Assembly: GCA_001797815.1 (NCBI GenBank)
Contig: MGQK01000056.1
Location: 1 to 40,049, forward strand
Direction: 5' to 3'
DNA: 40,049 bases
From: Deltaproteobacteria bacterium RBG_13_61_14
GTDB lineage: Bacteria; RBG-13-61-14
Part shown: positions 17,269-25,111 of the stretch, in pieces
Numbering within the stretch: the first letter of the stretch is position 1
How the letters are laid out: every line of letters starts with the position of its first letter
Made by a program: the position numbers and the translations under genes
The notes under the pieces: model-generated
Told to the model about the DNA's origin: nothing
The model's database searches: none
The model's input: only the letters and a program-made list of their open reading frames with translations

Positions 17269-18657
17269 TTATTCAGCCGGCCCCCGATTATCCCACGCTC
17301 GGGAATCCGCCCGGTCACGCGTCGGCGCCGACAGTTTGGATTCATTCACGGTCCCCTTCAGTAACGCCACGAACCTGCTCATTATCTTTTCAGCGGCATC
17401 CCTTCCGAGAAGGGGCTCCGTATAGCAGGAGCAGAAAAAGAGTTTTCCATCCAAAGATGAGGTGTGGACTAGCATTAGCCAGTCGCCCCAGTTTCGGCAG
17501 GTACCGAAGTGGATCCTCGTAATTTCGAACGGACCTTGCCGCGCACTGATGTCTATAGCCCCGATATTAGTAACTCCCACCCCGTATTGGAAAACGTCTT
17601 TTAACAGTCCTTTGTCAAAACTCGTCAGGAATCGCCGGCCCAATGATTTGCGGAATTCACCGGGCATCCGTATGTCTCTTTGTATCCCTTTTTCAAGTTG
17701 TTCGCCGAATCTGGCGGCCAGATCCCAAACAGTGTTTTTAGGGCCGACGCGATACTTTGTATTTACGAATCCCACGTACAAGCCCAAATGCTCGTTCCCG
17801 AGGGGCGGATCGAAGCGCTTACGCAGGCTGAAAGGCGTAAAGGCTATTTGTCTCGACTTCCCTTTTTCCGTCCCCAGTATTTCATTACACGCCTTCATGA
17901 GCACCCCGGAAAAGAGTGCCGTGATGGTCACGCCGTTGGCTTTACACAAGGCGATTAGAAGAGGCAGGTATTCCCGATCAAGTTCATGGTATACATGGCG
18001 CGTGCGTCTTAATTGAAGCGGCGCATGCTCCTCATAGCCGTAAAGTTTATTCTCCTCTAACAGGTAGAATGCCGCCGCGACGGCGTTCCTTGCGATCCAG
18101 GCGGGCCAAGAGGTTCCAAGGTTTAACAGCTCTTCTCCCGAAGGCGTAATGGGAAGGGACTTTACGTCCGGATTCTCACCATCTGCCAGGCACCGGCAGC
18201 AGTACAGAAAATCTTTGAAAAAACTGGCCAGGGAAATTCCGTCGCTGGTGGAGTGATGAAAGGAAGCCACCAGTTCGTGTTCGCCCGATTCATCTTCCTT
18301 GTTTTGCAGAAACGTTGTACGCCACAGATAATCATCGGCGTCCGTAAACGGCGTCAAATATTCCTTTTGATGGAAATCGATCCAATCATCTCGACCAGAC
18401 CTGTCCATCACCGTAAGGGGGAGAGTCTTCGGCTCCTCATCGAACGTAAAATAATCAAAATCATCTTCTTTATCCATGAACCCGGCCCGCAGCATGGGAT
18501 GCCGCAGCTGAACGATCGAAAGGGCTTCCCTGACCGTTTGAGCTTTTAAGGCGCCTCTTACCTGAACCACTCCGGAAAGTATGGTAGTTCCCGCCGCGTA
18601 ATCGTGGCAGAACTTGGAATAGCCTTCCCCGAAGCCGAGTTTTCTCTCTTTATTCAT
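17269..18657 (-). CDS. Condensation-domain/alcohol-acyltransferase-like protein (PapA/WES-type fold)
   Basis: HHxxxDG motif FHHSTSDGISLA; no adjacent PCP/A domains; start at MNKERKLGFGEG. Confidence 0.75.
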   Translation of the reverse strand: MNKERKLGFGEGYSKFCHDYAAGTTILSGVVQVRGALKAQTVREALSIVQLRHPMLRAGFMDKEDDFDYFTFDEEPKTLPLTVMDRSGRDDWIDFHQKEYLTPFTDADDYLWRTTFLQNKEDESGEHELVASFHHSTSDGISLASFFKDFLYCCRCLADGENPDVKSLPITPSGEELLNLGTSWPAWIARNAVAAAFYLLEENKLYGYEEHAPLQLRRTRHVYHELDREYLPLLIALCKANGVTITALFSGVLMKACNEILGTEKGKSRQIAFTPFSLRKRFDPPLGNEHLGLYVGFVNTKYRVGPKNTVWDLAARFGEQLEKGIQRDIRMPGEFRKSLGRRFLTSFDKGLLKDVFQYGVGVTNIGAIDISARQGPFEITRIHFGTCRNWGDWLMLVHTSSLDGKLFFCSCYTEPLLGRDAAEKIMSRFVALLKGTVNESKLSAPTRDRADSRAWDNRGPAE

Positions 18658-18696
18658 CAACATTACCTTCCGGCTCAAATATCAATTCCGTTGATC

Positions 18697-18765
18697 TTAG
18701 ACTCCAGAGGCCTTTCGCAGGAAGATTTCATCGTTTCCGATGATCACAAATTCCACTTTGCTCAT
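18697..18765 (-). CDS. 22-aa ORF MSKVEFVIIGNDEIFLRKASGV resembling the thiolase N-terminus (remnant or leader)
   Basis: ATG 18763-18765, stop 18697-18699, SD-like GGAGGACGGA upstream; aligns with MSKGEFAIIGTGEV of the thiolase at 17240. Confidence 0.45.
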   Translation of the reverse strand: MSKVEFVIIGNDEIFLRKASGV

Positions 18766-18808
18766 TCCGTCCTCCTTGAAACTCATTCGTGCTCGGTCCC
18801 GCAACTCG

Positions 18809-20194
18809 TCAAACCAGCGGCGGCAGATTGGGGACCTCGGGCAGGACAGGTGTCCCCGCCTGGCGCGTTGGCCGCCAGTATTCGGGCATATACTTCTCGC
18901 GGCCGAGGTCGCGGTTTAATTTGCAGCGCACGGGCAGGCCCACGGAGGTGCGCATCAGGCAGTCGTTGCAGCGGGCGCATTTGCGATACTTCTCTCCGTT
19001 CATCACTTTGTTGGCGTAATCCGGATCGCAGAGCATCTGTCGGCCCAGGCTGACCATGTCAATCCTGCCCTCCCGGATGGCTTGCGAGGAGTTTTTCGGG
19101 TCGTGGAGCGACACCGAGATCACGGGCACGTGGGGCGGCAACATTGACTTGAAGCCCGCGGCCTCCTCCACCAGGTGCAGGTTTTCCTCGTCCGGGAAGA
19201 AATACCTGAGCGCCTCGTAGGAGCCGTCGGACAGATGCACGTAATCAATACCCAACTCCCCCATCCTCTTGACCACCTTCTTGAGTTCATCATGATGGAT
19301 GCCGTCGGGCATGTGCTCATCCCCGGAAAAACGGATGCCCACCGGCGCCGCGTTCCCGATCTTGGCGCGCACCGCCTGGTAGACCTCGACCACGATCCGC
19401 ATCCGGTTTTCGAGCGAGCCGCCGTACTCGTCGGTGCGCTTGTTGGAGCGCGGCGAGAGGAACTGATGTTCAAGATAGCCGTGCGGCGCGTGCAGCTCGA
19501 TGCCGTCGAAACCGGCGATCAGGGCCAGCACGCAGGAGTTGGCGTACTCGGCGATCTCCGATTTGATCTCCTCCCTGGTCATCTCGCGGGGCATGGCCGC
19601 GTAGGCCATGCTGGGGATGCGCGGGTCCAGGGCTTGCGGGTGTTTCGACAGGTACTCGATCATCTTCTTCGGCATCAAGGTCGGGTCGGTCTGGTAGGGG
19701 ATGGCGGAGGGCGCGGGCGGGGAGGAATGGTCATGGCTGTGGCCCTGCCGGCCGAACCCCAGCGATAACTGGATGAAAACCTTGGAGCCAAAAGCGTGGA
19801 TGGTCTCCACCACTTCTTCCAGCCCAGGCACGTGCGTGCCGTTGAAGAGGTGAAGGTTCGATGTATAAGGGAACCGGGAGCACAGCTTCGTGCCCAGCAC
19901 GCACTCAGTGATGATCAAACCGGTGCCACCCTTGGCCCGGGCCGCGTAATAAGCGAGTATCTGCTCATTCACATAGCCCAGGTTGTCAAGCGAGAAGACC
20001 GTGTTCATGGGCGCCATCACGATCCGGTTCTTGATCTCGCAGTCCCCGATCTTGATGGGCTGAAATAGCTCGGGGTAGGCGGGCTTGGGGGGTGAAGTGC
20101 TGGCGGATTTCCCCGCATTCTCCTGCGCCAGGGTTTTTTCGTCCGACTTGCGGTCCGAACTTTTTTTCGTCGCTTCTTCTTTCGTTAGCGGCAT
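18809..20194 (-). CDS. Old Yellow Enzyme family flavoenzyme with cysteine cluster (enoate-reductase-like, lacking FAD/NAD domain)
   Basis: LFQPIKIGDCEIKNRIVMAPMNT, GFDGIELHAPHGYLEHQFLSPRSNKRTDEYGGSLENRMR, CARCNDCLMRTSVGLPVRC; ends soon after the Cys cluster. Confidence 0.92.
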   Translation of the reverse strand: MPLTKEEATKKSSDRKSDEKTLAQENAGKSASTSPPKPAYPELFQPIKIGDCEIKNRIVMAPMNTVFSLDNLGYVNEQILAYYAARAKGGTGLIITECVLGTKLCSRFPYTSNLHLFNGTHVPGLEEVVETIHAFGSKVFIQLSLGFGRQGHSHDHSSPPAPSAIPYQTDPTLMPKKMIEYLSKHPQALDPRIPSMAYAAMPREMTREEIKSEIAEYANSCVLALIAGFDGIELHAPHGYLEHQFLSPRSNKRTDEYGGSLENRMRIVVEVYQAVRAKIGNAAPVGIRFSGDEHMPDGIHHDELKKVVKRMGELGIDYVHLSDGSYEALRYFFPDEENLHLVEEAAGFKSMLPPHVPVISVSLHDPKNSSQAIREGRIDMVSLGRQMLCDPDYANKVMNGEKYRKCARCNDCLMRTSVGLPVRCKLNRDLGREKYMPEYWRPTRQAGTPVLPEVPNLPPLV

Positions 20195-20270
20195 GTTTTC
20201 TCCTCCTGCCCAGGTGATCCTGGTTTTAATCTTGACAATTCCTTTGGACTCGTGTAAAGTCTATAGTCCA

Positions 20271-20295
20271 TGAATGAAGCATCGTTCTGTATTCA
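20271..20295. promoter_or_regulatory. Imperfect palindrome TGAATGAAGCATCGTTCTGTATTCA, candidate operator
   Basis: TGAAT...ATTCA arms just downstream of TTGACA-N17-TAAAGT (20232-20260, + strand) in the divergent intergenic region. Confidence 0.35.
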
Positions 20296-20459
20296 AGCAT
20301 AAAAAGAAAACGATGTCAAGAGAAAAGTTATATTTATTAGATGGTTACGTGAACATAGTTCGGCAGTGCAACCTGTTGTTTTATAAAGGAAGGCTATGAG
20401 GGGACGAATTGAATAATCTGCTATCTCATTGATAAATAATGAATAAAAAATTTAAGTTC

Positions 20460-20476
20460 ATAAGGTAATACTTTAT
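20460..20476. promoter_or_regulatory. 17-bp palindrome ATAAGGTAATACTTTAT, candidate operator
   Basis: 7 of 8 half-site positions are complementary; lies ~45 bp upstream of the MerR-TetR start. Confidence 0.4.
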
Positions 20477-20520
20477 AGTTGATACTAAGCAAGGCTCATG
20501 ATCAAGGGAAAGGAAAAACC

Positions 20521-21420
20521 ATGAATGAGCAAAAATACATGAAGATCAGCGAGCTTTCGAGGCAAAGCGGCGTTCCTAAATCTACCATCCATTATTATTT
20601 AAGAGAAGGTCTGCTCCATCCCCCGACCAAGACCGGGCGAACCATGGCCTACTATGACTCGAGCCATCTTTACCGGCTGTCCGCAATCAAGCGGCTTCGC
20701 AAAGACCTCCGTATGCCCATTGCGTTTTTAAAACAGGAATTGGAACGGCTGGAGGTGCTGAACAATAAGCCTTCCGATGATAATGTCCAATCCGATGCGG
20801 AACAGGAACCTAAAGAGTCAAGGAAATTGGAAATTGTAAACGCCGCCATCGAGGTGTTTTCTCAAAAGGGCTATCACCGCGCCAAAGTGAGTGACATAAC
20901 CCAAAAAGCAGGAATCTCCATCGGGACCTTTTACGTTCACTTTCAAAGTAAGCGCGACCTGTTTATTGAAGTGGTGGAGGAAGTGTTCCGCCACATCGTG
21001 GGAGATGCGGCCAGGAATATCAAAGGGGAGCAAAACCTGGGCAAGAGGCTTGTCATTCGGGGCCGGACCTTTTTCGAGAACTATACTCGCTACGTGGAAA
21101 TCTTGAATCAACTCCGGGCCGAAATCGCCTCAGATGAGAAATGGCCTCAGGAGAAGATCAACCGCATGTATAAGGCCCTGACCGGTCCGGTGATTAAGGA
21201 GGCCCGCGAGGGCATCGAGCGGGGCGAGATCAGGGCCGAAGTAGATCCCGAGCTTTTGGCCTTTGCCCTGACCGGGCTGATCGAGGTTCTGAGTTTCCGC
21301 ATCTCTCTTGATAGCAAATACACCCTTGAGGACGCCATGCGATTTATCGGCGAACTCGTGCTAAGCGGGGTCGTCCCCTCTAGCATGAAGGAGCGGTGGA
21401 ACATCTCTGAATTGGTCTGA
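20521..21420 (+). CDS. Dual-HTH transcriptional regulator: N-terminal MerR-type domain plus TetR-type regulator
   Basis: KISELSRQSGVPKSTIHYYLREGLLHPPTKTGRTMAYYDSSHLYRLSAIKRLR (MerR) followed by KLEIVNAAIEVFSQKGYHRAKVSDITQKAGISIGTFYVHFQSKRDLF (TetR); one ORF. Confidence 0.92.
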   Translation: MNEQKYMKISELSRQSGVPKSTIHYYLREGLLHPPTKTGRTMAYYDSSHLYRLSAIKRLRKDLRMPIAFLKQELERLEVLNNKPSDDNVQSDAEQEPKESRKLEIVNAAIEVFSQKGYHRAKVSDITQKAGISIGTFYVHFQSKRDLFIEVVEEVFRHIVGDAARNIKGEQNLGKRLVIRGRTFFENYTRYVEILNQLRAEIASDEKWPQEKINRMYKALTGPVIKEAREGIERGEIRAEVDPELLAFALTGLIEVLSFRISLDSKYTLEDAMRFIGELVLSGVVPSSMKERWNISELV

Positions 21421-21510
21421 TGCCAATGGTCATCAAAACTGCGTCCATCAGGTCGCAGCCAAAAATTAATAAAGAGGGCAGTGTCATTTGACCTGCCCCC
21501 TTGGTTTGTT

Positions 21511-21780
21511 TATGCGAACGGCACGTCACTCAGATCATCCTTCATCTTCTTCTCCGCGTCGAAGGTCTGATCTATGGTGTGTCCGACGAACTGGAAGTAC
21601 ATGGCGCGCGAAAGACCTCCTTTTCTTCCGGCGTGTTCTCCTTGAGGTTCGCGAACTGGATCACAAAGAACTTGCCCTTGCCATTGGTTTTCTCCTTGAG
21701 GCCCAGAGTGGCCTGGAACTCATAGAGGCTCTTCTTGCGCAGGCCCAGGACTGAGAGGAAGGCCCGGACCTGTTAAGGAC
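21511..21780 (-). pseudogene. Frameshifted gene fragment, phage/plasmid-like hypothetical
   Basis: Minus strand reads QVRAFLSVLGLRKKSLYEFQATLGLKEKTNGKGKFFVIQFANLKENTPEEKEVFRA, then in a shifted frame MYFQFVGHTIDQTFDAEKKMKDDLSDVPFA*; no complete ORF. Confidence 0.5.
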
Positions 21781-22207
21781 TGGATTCTTAATTAATCGGC
21801 CCTGGATGATATCAAAGTCGCCATTAGCAGATTTCAAAAGTTTGGGAACATTTATGCCACTCGGGAAGAATCCAACCAAGAAAAAGTTGAAATATTAAGC
21901 ACTTGCATTTTAGCTGCTGTAACATTCTTACACTAATAGGGGACAGTGAATTTTGAAGGGTGAAGGATGAAGGATGAGGTCTGAAATCAAACGAATGTTC
22001 GAGATCCTAACCAGGCGATTTCTCAAGACCTTTTTGTCCCAGCTCCCCCAAGATGCACCCCCATTCCTGCCATCGGCCCTTCTGAATCCTCCGATCCTCC
22101 TCCCCGACTACCCGGGAACCAACTTAACCTGGCGAAATTTCTCTTGGTTTCTTCCTCTTCTCTTCCCCGACCTACTACCTACTACCTGCTACCTACTCTC
22201 TTCGCAA

Positions 22208-22302
22208 GTCCCCCCCATTCTGCACGCCAACCACCCCATTCTACGCAGCAACCACCCCATCCTGCCAGCGAACCACCCCATTCTGTGCGGCAACCACCCC
22301 AG
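22208..22302. repeat. 21-bp tandem repeat, about 4.5 copies (AACCACCCCATTCTRYRYRGC-like)
   Basis: Consecutive units AACCACCCCATTCTACGCAGC / AACCACCCCATCCTGCCAGCG / AACCACCCCATTCTGTGCGGC / AACCACCCCA... Confidence 0.85.
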
Positions 22303-22337
22303 GTTCCGAAGGCTTGAGACATTAGACATTAGACTTT

Positions 22338-22356
22338 AGGCTTTAGACTAAAGCCT
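22338..22356. repeat. Inverted repeat AGGCTTTAG-A-CTAAAGCCT within a TTAGAC-rich tract
   Basis: Perfect 9-bp arms; surrounding 22314-22378 has repeated TTAGACATTAG/TAAAGCCT motifs. Confidence 0.7.
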
Positions 22357-22503
22357 AAGCCTTTAATGCCTAAAGCCTCTTGATGCACTGTCCACTGCTT
22401 CAGAGGCGTCAGCCGTTGACTGAAATCCGTACCTACGCTTGACACGGATAGCCACTGAGATAGAATACAGGCATCCTGATTCAGGCCCTGAAAAGGCGGA
22501 AGC

Positions 22504-22672
22504 ATGCCCCAAAGAGTGAGCAAGACCGGCAGCGAGCTTTTTATCGTGGACAACAGCGACGAGGACTGGAAAATCGTCCGCTACCACCATCGAGGACGGG
22601 CAGGAGCGGCCGGATCACGAGACCCGCTTGGCGGCGGCCAGGGAGATTTTGAGGATTCACGGCCTGGGGTAA
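22504..22672 (+). pseudogene. Chimeric remnant: helicase-like N-terminus joined to an unrelated phage-like C-terminus
   Basis: MPQRVSKTGSELFIVDNSDEDWKIVRY, then in another frame IEDGQERPDHETRLAAAREILRIHGLG* (22589-22672). Confidence 0.5.
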
Positions 22673-22719
22673 AGAGCGGGGATAAACTCGCGGCATGGCC
22701 TGATCGGTTTCAGGCGCCC

Positions 22720-23106
22720 TTATCTTTGGACTGGCGGCCTTTCGTCTTTTAGAAACATAACCCAAGCTCCTGTGAAAATGGCTACGATAAACCACTGGAT
22801 TAGTAATCTGGTGGTATCAACTCGCGCTCCGCAATTATTATCTTCTGTATAACATTGATCGAAAGCTGAGGTCTTTGGCGGTTGACTCAACGCCAAGAAA
22901 GCTTTAACATCATCACTCACAGCCTTATCAGAAGCATCAGGAGACTTTTTCTTTTTAATTATATAGGGGGCCATAATCAGCCCATAGCTTCCTGGCCTCT
23001 CAATCCTATGAGCCCCCCCCTTTAGATACTTCCACGGTGGAATGAGGCCCATCAGGACAATCACCATAGCTCCCGCAAGGACGACCCCTTTTTGCTTTTT
23101 ATTCAT
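22720..23106 (-). CDS. Small membrane protein, unknown function
   Basis: 128 aa with N- and C-terminal hydrophobic segments (VVLAGAMVIVLMGLIPP; LLIQWFIVAIFTGAWVMF) and a polar Cys-containing middle. Confidence 0.6.
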   Translation of the reverse strand: MNKKQKGVVLAGAMVIVLMGLIPPWKYLKGGAHRIERPGSYGLIMAPYIIKKKKSPDASDKAVSDDVKAFLALSQPPKTSAFDQCYTEDNNCGARVDTTRLLIQWFIVAIFTGAWVMFLKDERPPVQR

Positions 23107-23112
23107 TTTAAC

Positions 23113-23349
23113 CTACCCCTCCTTATTAGCATCTTCGGATAATCGAACCAATCCATACCCTGCCAAGCCAATAATGATCGCTACCCAAAAGTCCAACCCA
23201 CTTACCAATCGCCATAAAGCTGCAAAATAAGCAAATGGATTGATTAGATTAAACCAGCTTTCTCTAATGAGGTTTATCTCTATAAAGATATACAAAAGTG
23301 CATTATATCCCATTGCTAAAAAGATCATTATTTTCCCCACCATCTTCAT
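23113..23349 (-). CDS. Small membrane protein, unknown function
   Basis: 78 aa, hydrophobic, 6 bp upstream of the 22720-23106 gene on the same strand; two or three TM segments. Confidence 0.55.
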   Translation of the reverse strand: MKMVGKIMIFLAMGYNALLYIFIEINLIRESWFNLINPFAYFAALWRLVSGLDFWVAIIIGLAGYGLVRLSEDANKEG

Positions 23350-23858
23350 TTTACAACCCCCTTTTTTTCACCAGTGCAATGCGCTTCACATGATTATACC
23401 CCCGGACTTAAAATTGGCATCAGCTTAGATGATGCTTTAAGCCCTGTCAAGTCAACCAGGCATAGTCGAAATTAAAGCCCTTTTCCTGGAATTTTTCTGA
23501 ACCTCGCAAAAGGGTCTGCTAATCTAAATAGCATGGGGGGTCTCTCGAGCGACCCCTGATGTATAACAGAACGGAATGAGGCGGTCAATCTCTTGCCTGG
23601 ACTGCACAGGTGAGACCTCGGCACTGGCTGTGTCGGGGCATGGCCTTGGTGCCTTTCTTCGCCCCTCTCCCCACTTTCATCATGCCCTTTTTCATCATCA
23701 ACCGTTGATGACTTTTCACTAGTCCTCCTGATTTTCATGAACCCCGCCTTTACCAGCCCTTATCCAAAGTAACAGGGATGGGGGCCTTTAACTCTTTAAT
23801 TAAAGCCGGGTATTACCTGGGCTGGGTCAGGTAACCGGGTTAGCAGCAGGAGGGCGAA

Positions 23859-25097
23859 ATGTTTTTTGTGCCAATGGGGATTAAGGCCAAACTCAAGCGG
23901 TTTCCGGTAATTACGACCGCGCTGATTGCTTCCAACGCTTTTGTGCATCTCTACCTCTTGACCCTGGACAATCGCGAGCTCTTGAAGGCGGTGTTGCGCT
24001 ATGGCTGGGTGGTCAGCGAGATGAACCTGACCGGCTTGATCGGCAGCCAGTTCATCCACGTTGATTTCTGGCACCTGTTTTCCAACATGATCTTCCTCTG
24101 GACCTTTGGCTCTTACCTGGAAACCGTGGTCGGACCCAGGAAGTTCCTGGCCTATTACCTTCTCGGTGATTTCTTCGGGGTATGTTTGCATACCGCCTGG
24201 GCCTTGAACTTTGGGCCCCCGGAAAATCTTGGAATACCCTCGATTGGCGCTTCGGCTTCGATTTCCGGGCTGATGGGCGCTCACCTGGTCCGTTGCTATC
24301 ACACCAAGGTGAAAATCGGGGTGGGGTTCCTCGGAGGCCTGGCCTATTGGCCCAAGCGCATCGGGGTGCCCTCGGTCTTGATCCTGGCCTATTACCTTTT
24401 TGGGGACATCATGGGCGCCCTGAGCACTTTTGATAACCCTGCGATCCGTGTTGGCCACTGGGCCCATTTGGGAGGCTTTTTCTGGGGAGTAGCCGCAACC
24501 CTGAGGGACAAGGAATACCTGGAAGCGAAGAAGGACCAGCTTCGGGAGAGGGCTGACTTTTGGCTGGAAAAGGGCGTGGGTTTTGACCAGGTGCGCAAAG
24601 ATTTGAGGAAGTTGCTTTGTGCTGACCCTGGCAATGCTGAGGCTTATCTTGACCTGGCCCGGATCGAGACCCGGTATGAGCTAACCCCCAGAGGAGCGTC
24701 GCTTTACCGGATGGCGATCCGCTGTTACTGGCAGGAGGGAGAGCGGGGGAGAGCGGCCATGACCTTTGCGGAGTTCCTTCGCAGATACCCGGCGCTGTCA
24801 TTGCAGGAGGCTCCGCCGATGCTTTGCCGTGAGCTGATTCGGATTGGTGAATACGATGTTGCCGCCCGGGCCTTGGAGGGTTATATCCAGGTTCTCAAGA
24901 AAAAGCCGCTGTTGGCGGATAGCAGGAAGCTGGAGCAGGCCTACCTCACCCTGGCAAAGCTTCTGGCTGATCGTCTCCGCGCTCCCCAGGCCGCGGAGGA
25001 GTGGCTGCAAGAGTATTTAGTCCGATTCCCGACCGGCGCTTATTGCGACGTGGCGCGTCAAAGGCTGGCGGCGCTGGCGCGGCCGGCGGCTGCTTGA
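23859..25097 (+). CDS. Rhomboid-family intramembrane serine protease with C-terminal TPR-like region
   Basis: FIHVDFWHLFSNMIFLWTFG, GASASISGLMGAHLV (GxSx), GHWAHLGGFFWG; helical repeats in C-terminal half. Confidence 0.92.
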   Translation: MFFVPMGIKAKLKRFPVITTALIASNAFVHLYLLTLDNRELLKAVLRYGWVVSEMNLTGLIGSQFIHVDFWHLFSNMIFLWTFGSYLETVVGPRKFLAYYLLGDFFGVCLHTAWALNFGPPENLGIPSIGASASISGLMGAHLVRCYHTKVKIGVGFLGGLAYWPKRIGVPSVLILAYYLFGDIMGALSTFDNPAIRVGHWAHLGGFFWGVAATLRDKEYLEAKKDQLRERADFWLEKGVGFDQVRKDLRKLLCADPGNAEAYLDLARIETRYELTPRGASLYRMAIRCYWQEGERGRAAMTFAEFLRRYPALSLQEAPPMLCRELIRIGEYDVAARALEGYIQVLKKKPLLADSRKLEQAYLTLAKLLADRLRAPQAAEEWLQEYLVRFPTGAYCDVARQRLAALARPAAA

Positions 25098-25111
25098 GAG
25101 GGGTGGAAGAG

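Noticed and set aside
17269-18657. Non-ribosomal peptide synthetase cluster
   Set aside because: Only a lone condensation fold; no adenylation-PCP modules (the AMP-ligase at 12-13.6 kb is a stand-alone acyl-CoA synthetase).
21473-21503. Terminator after the MerR-TetR gene (GGGCAG...CTGCCC)
   Set aside because: Only 6-bp stem and no real T-tract; too weak to call.
22208-22302. Possible CRISPR array
   Set aside because: Units are contiguous 21-bp tandem repeats with only ~9-nt variable parts; no spacers of usable length and no cas genes.
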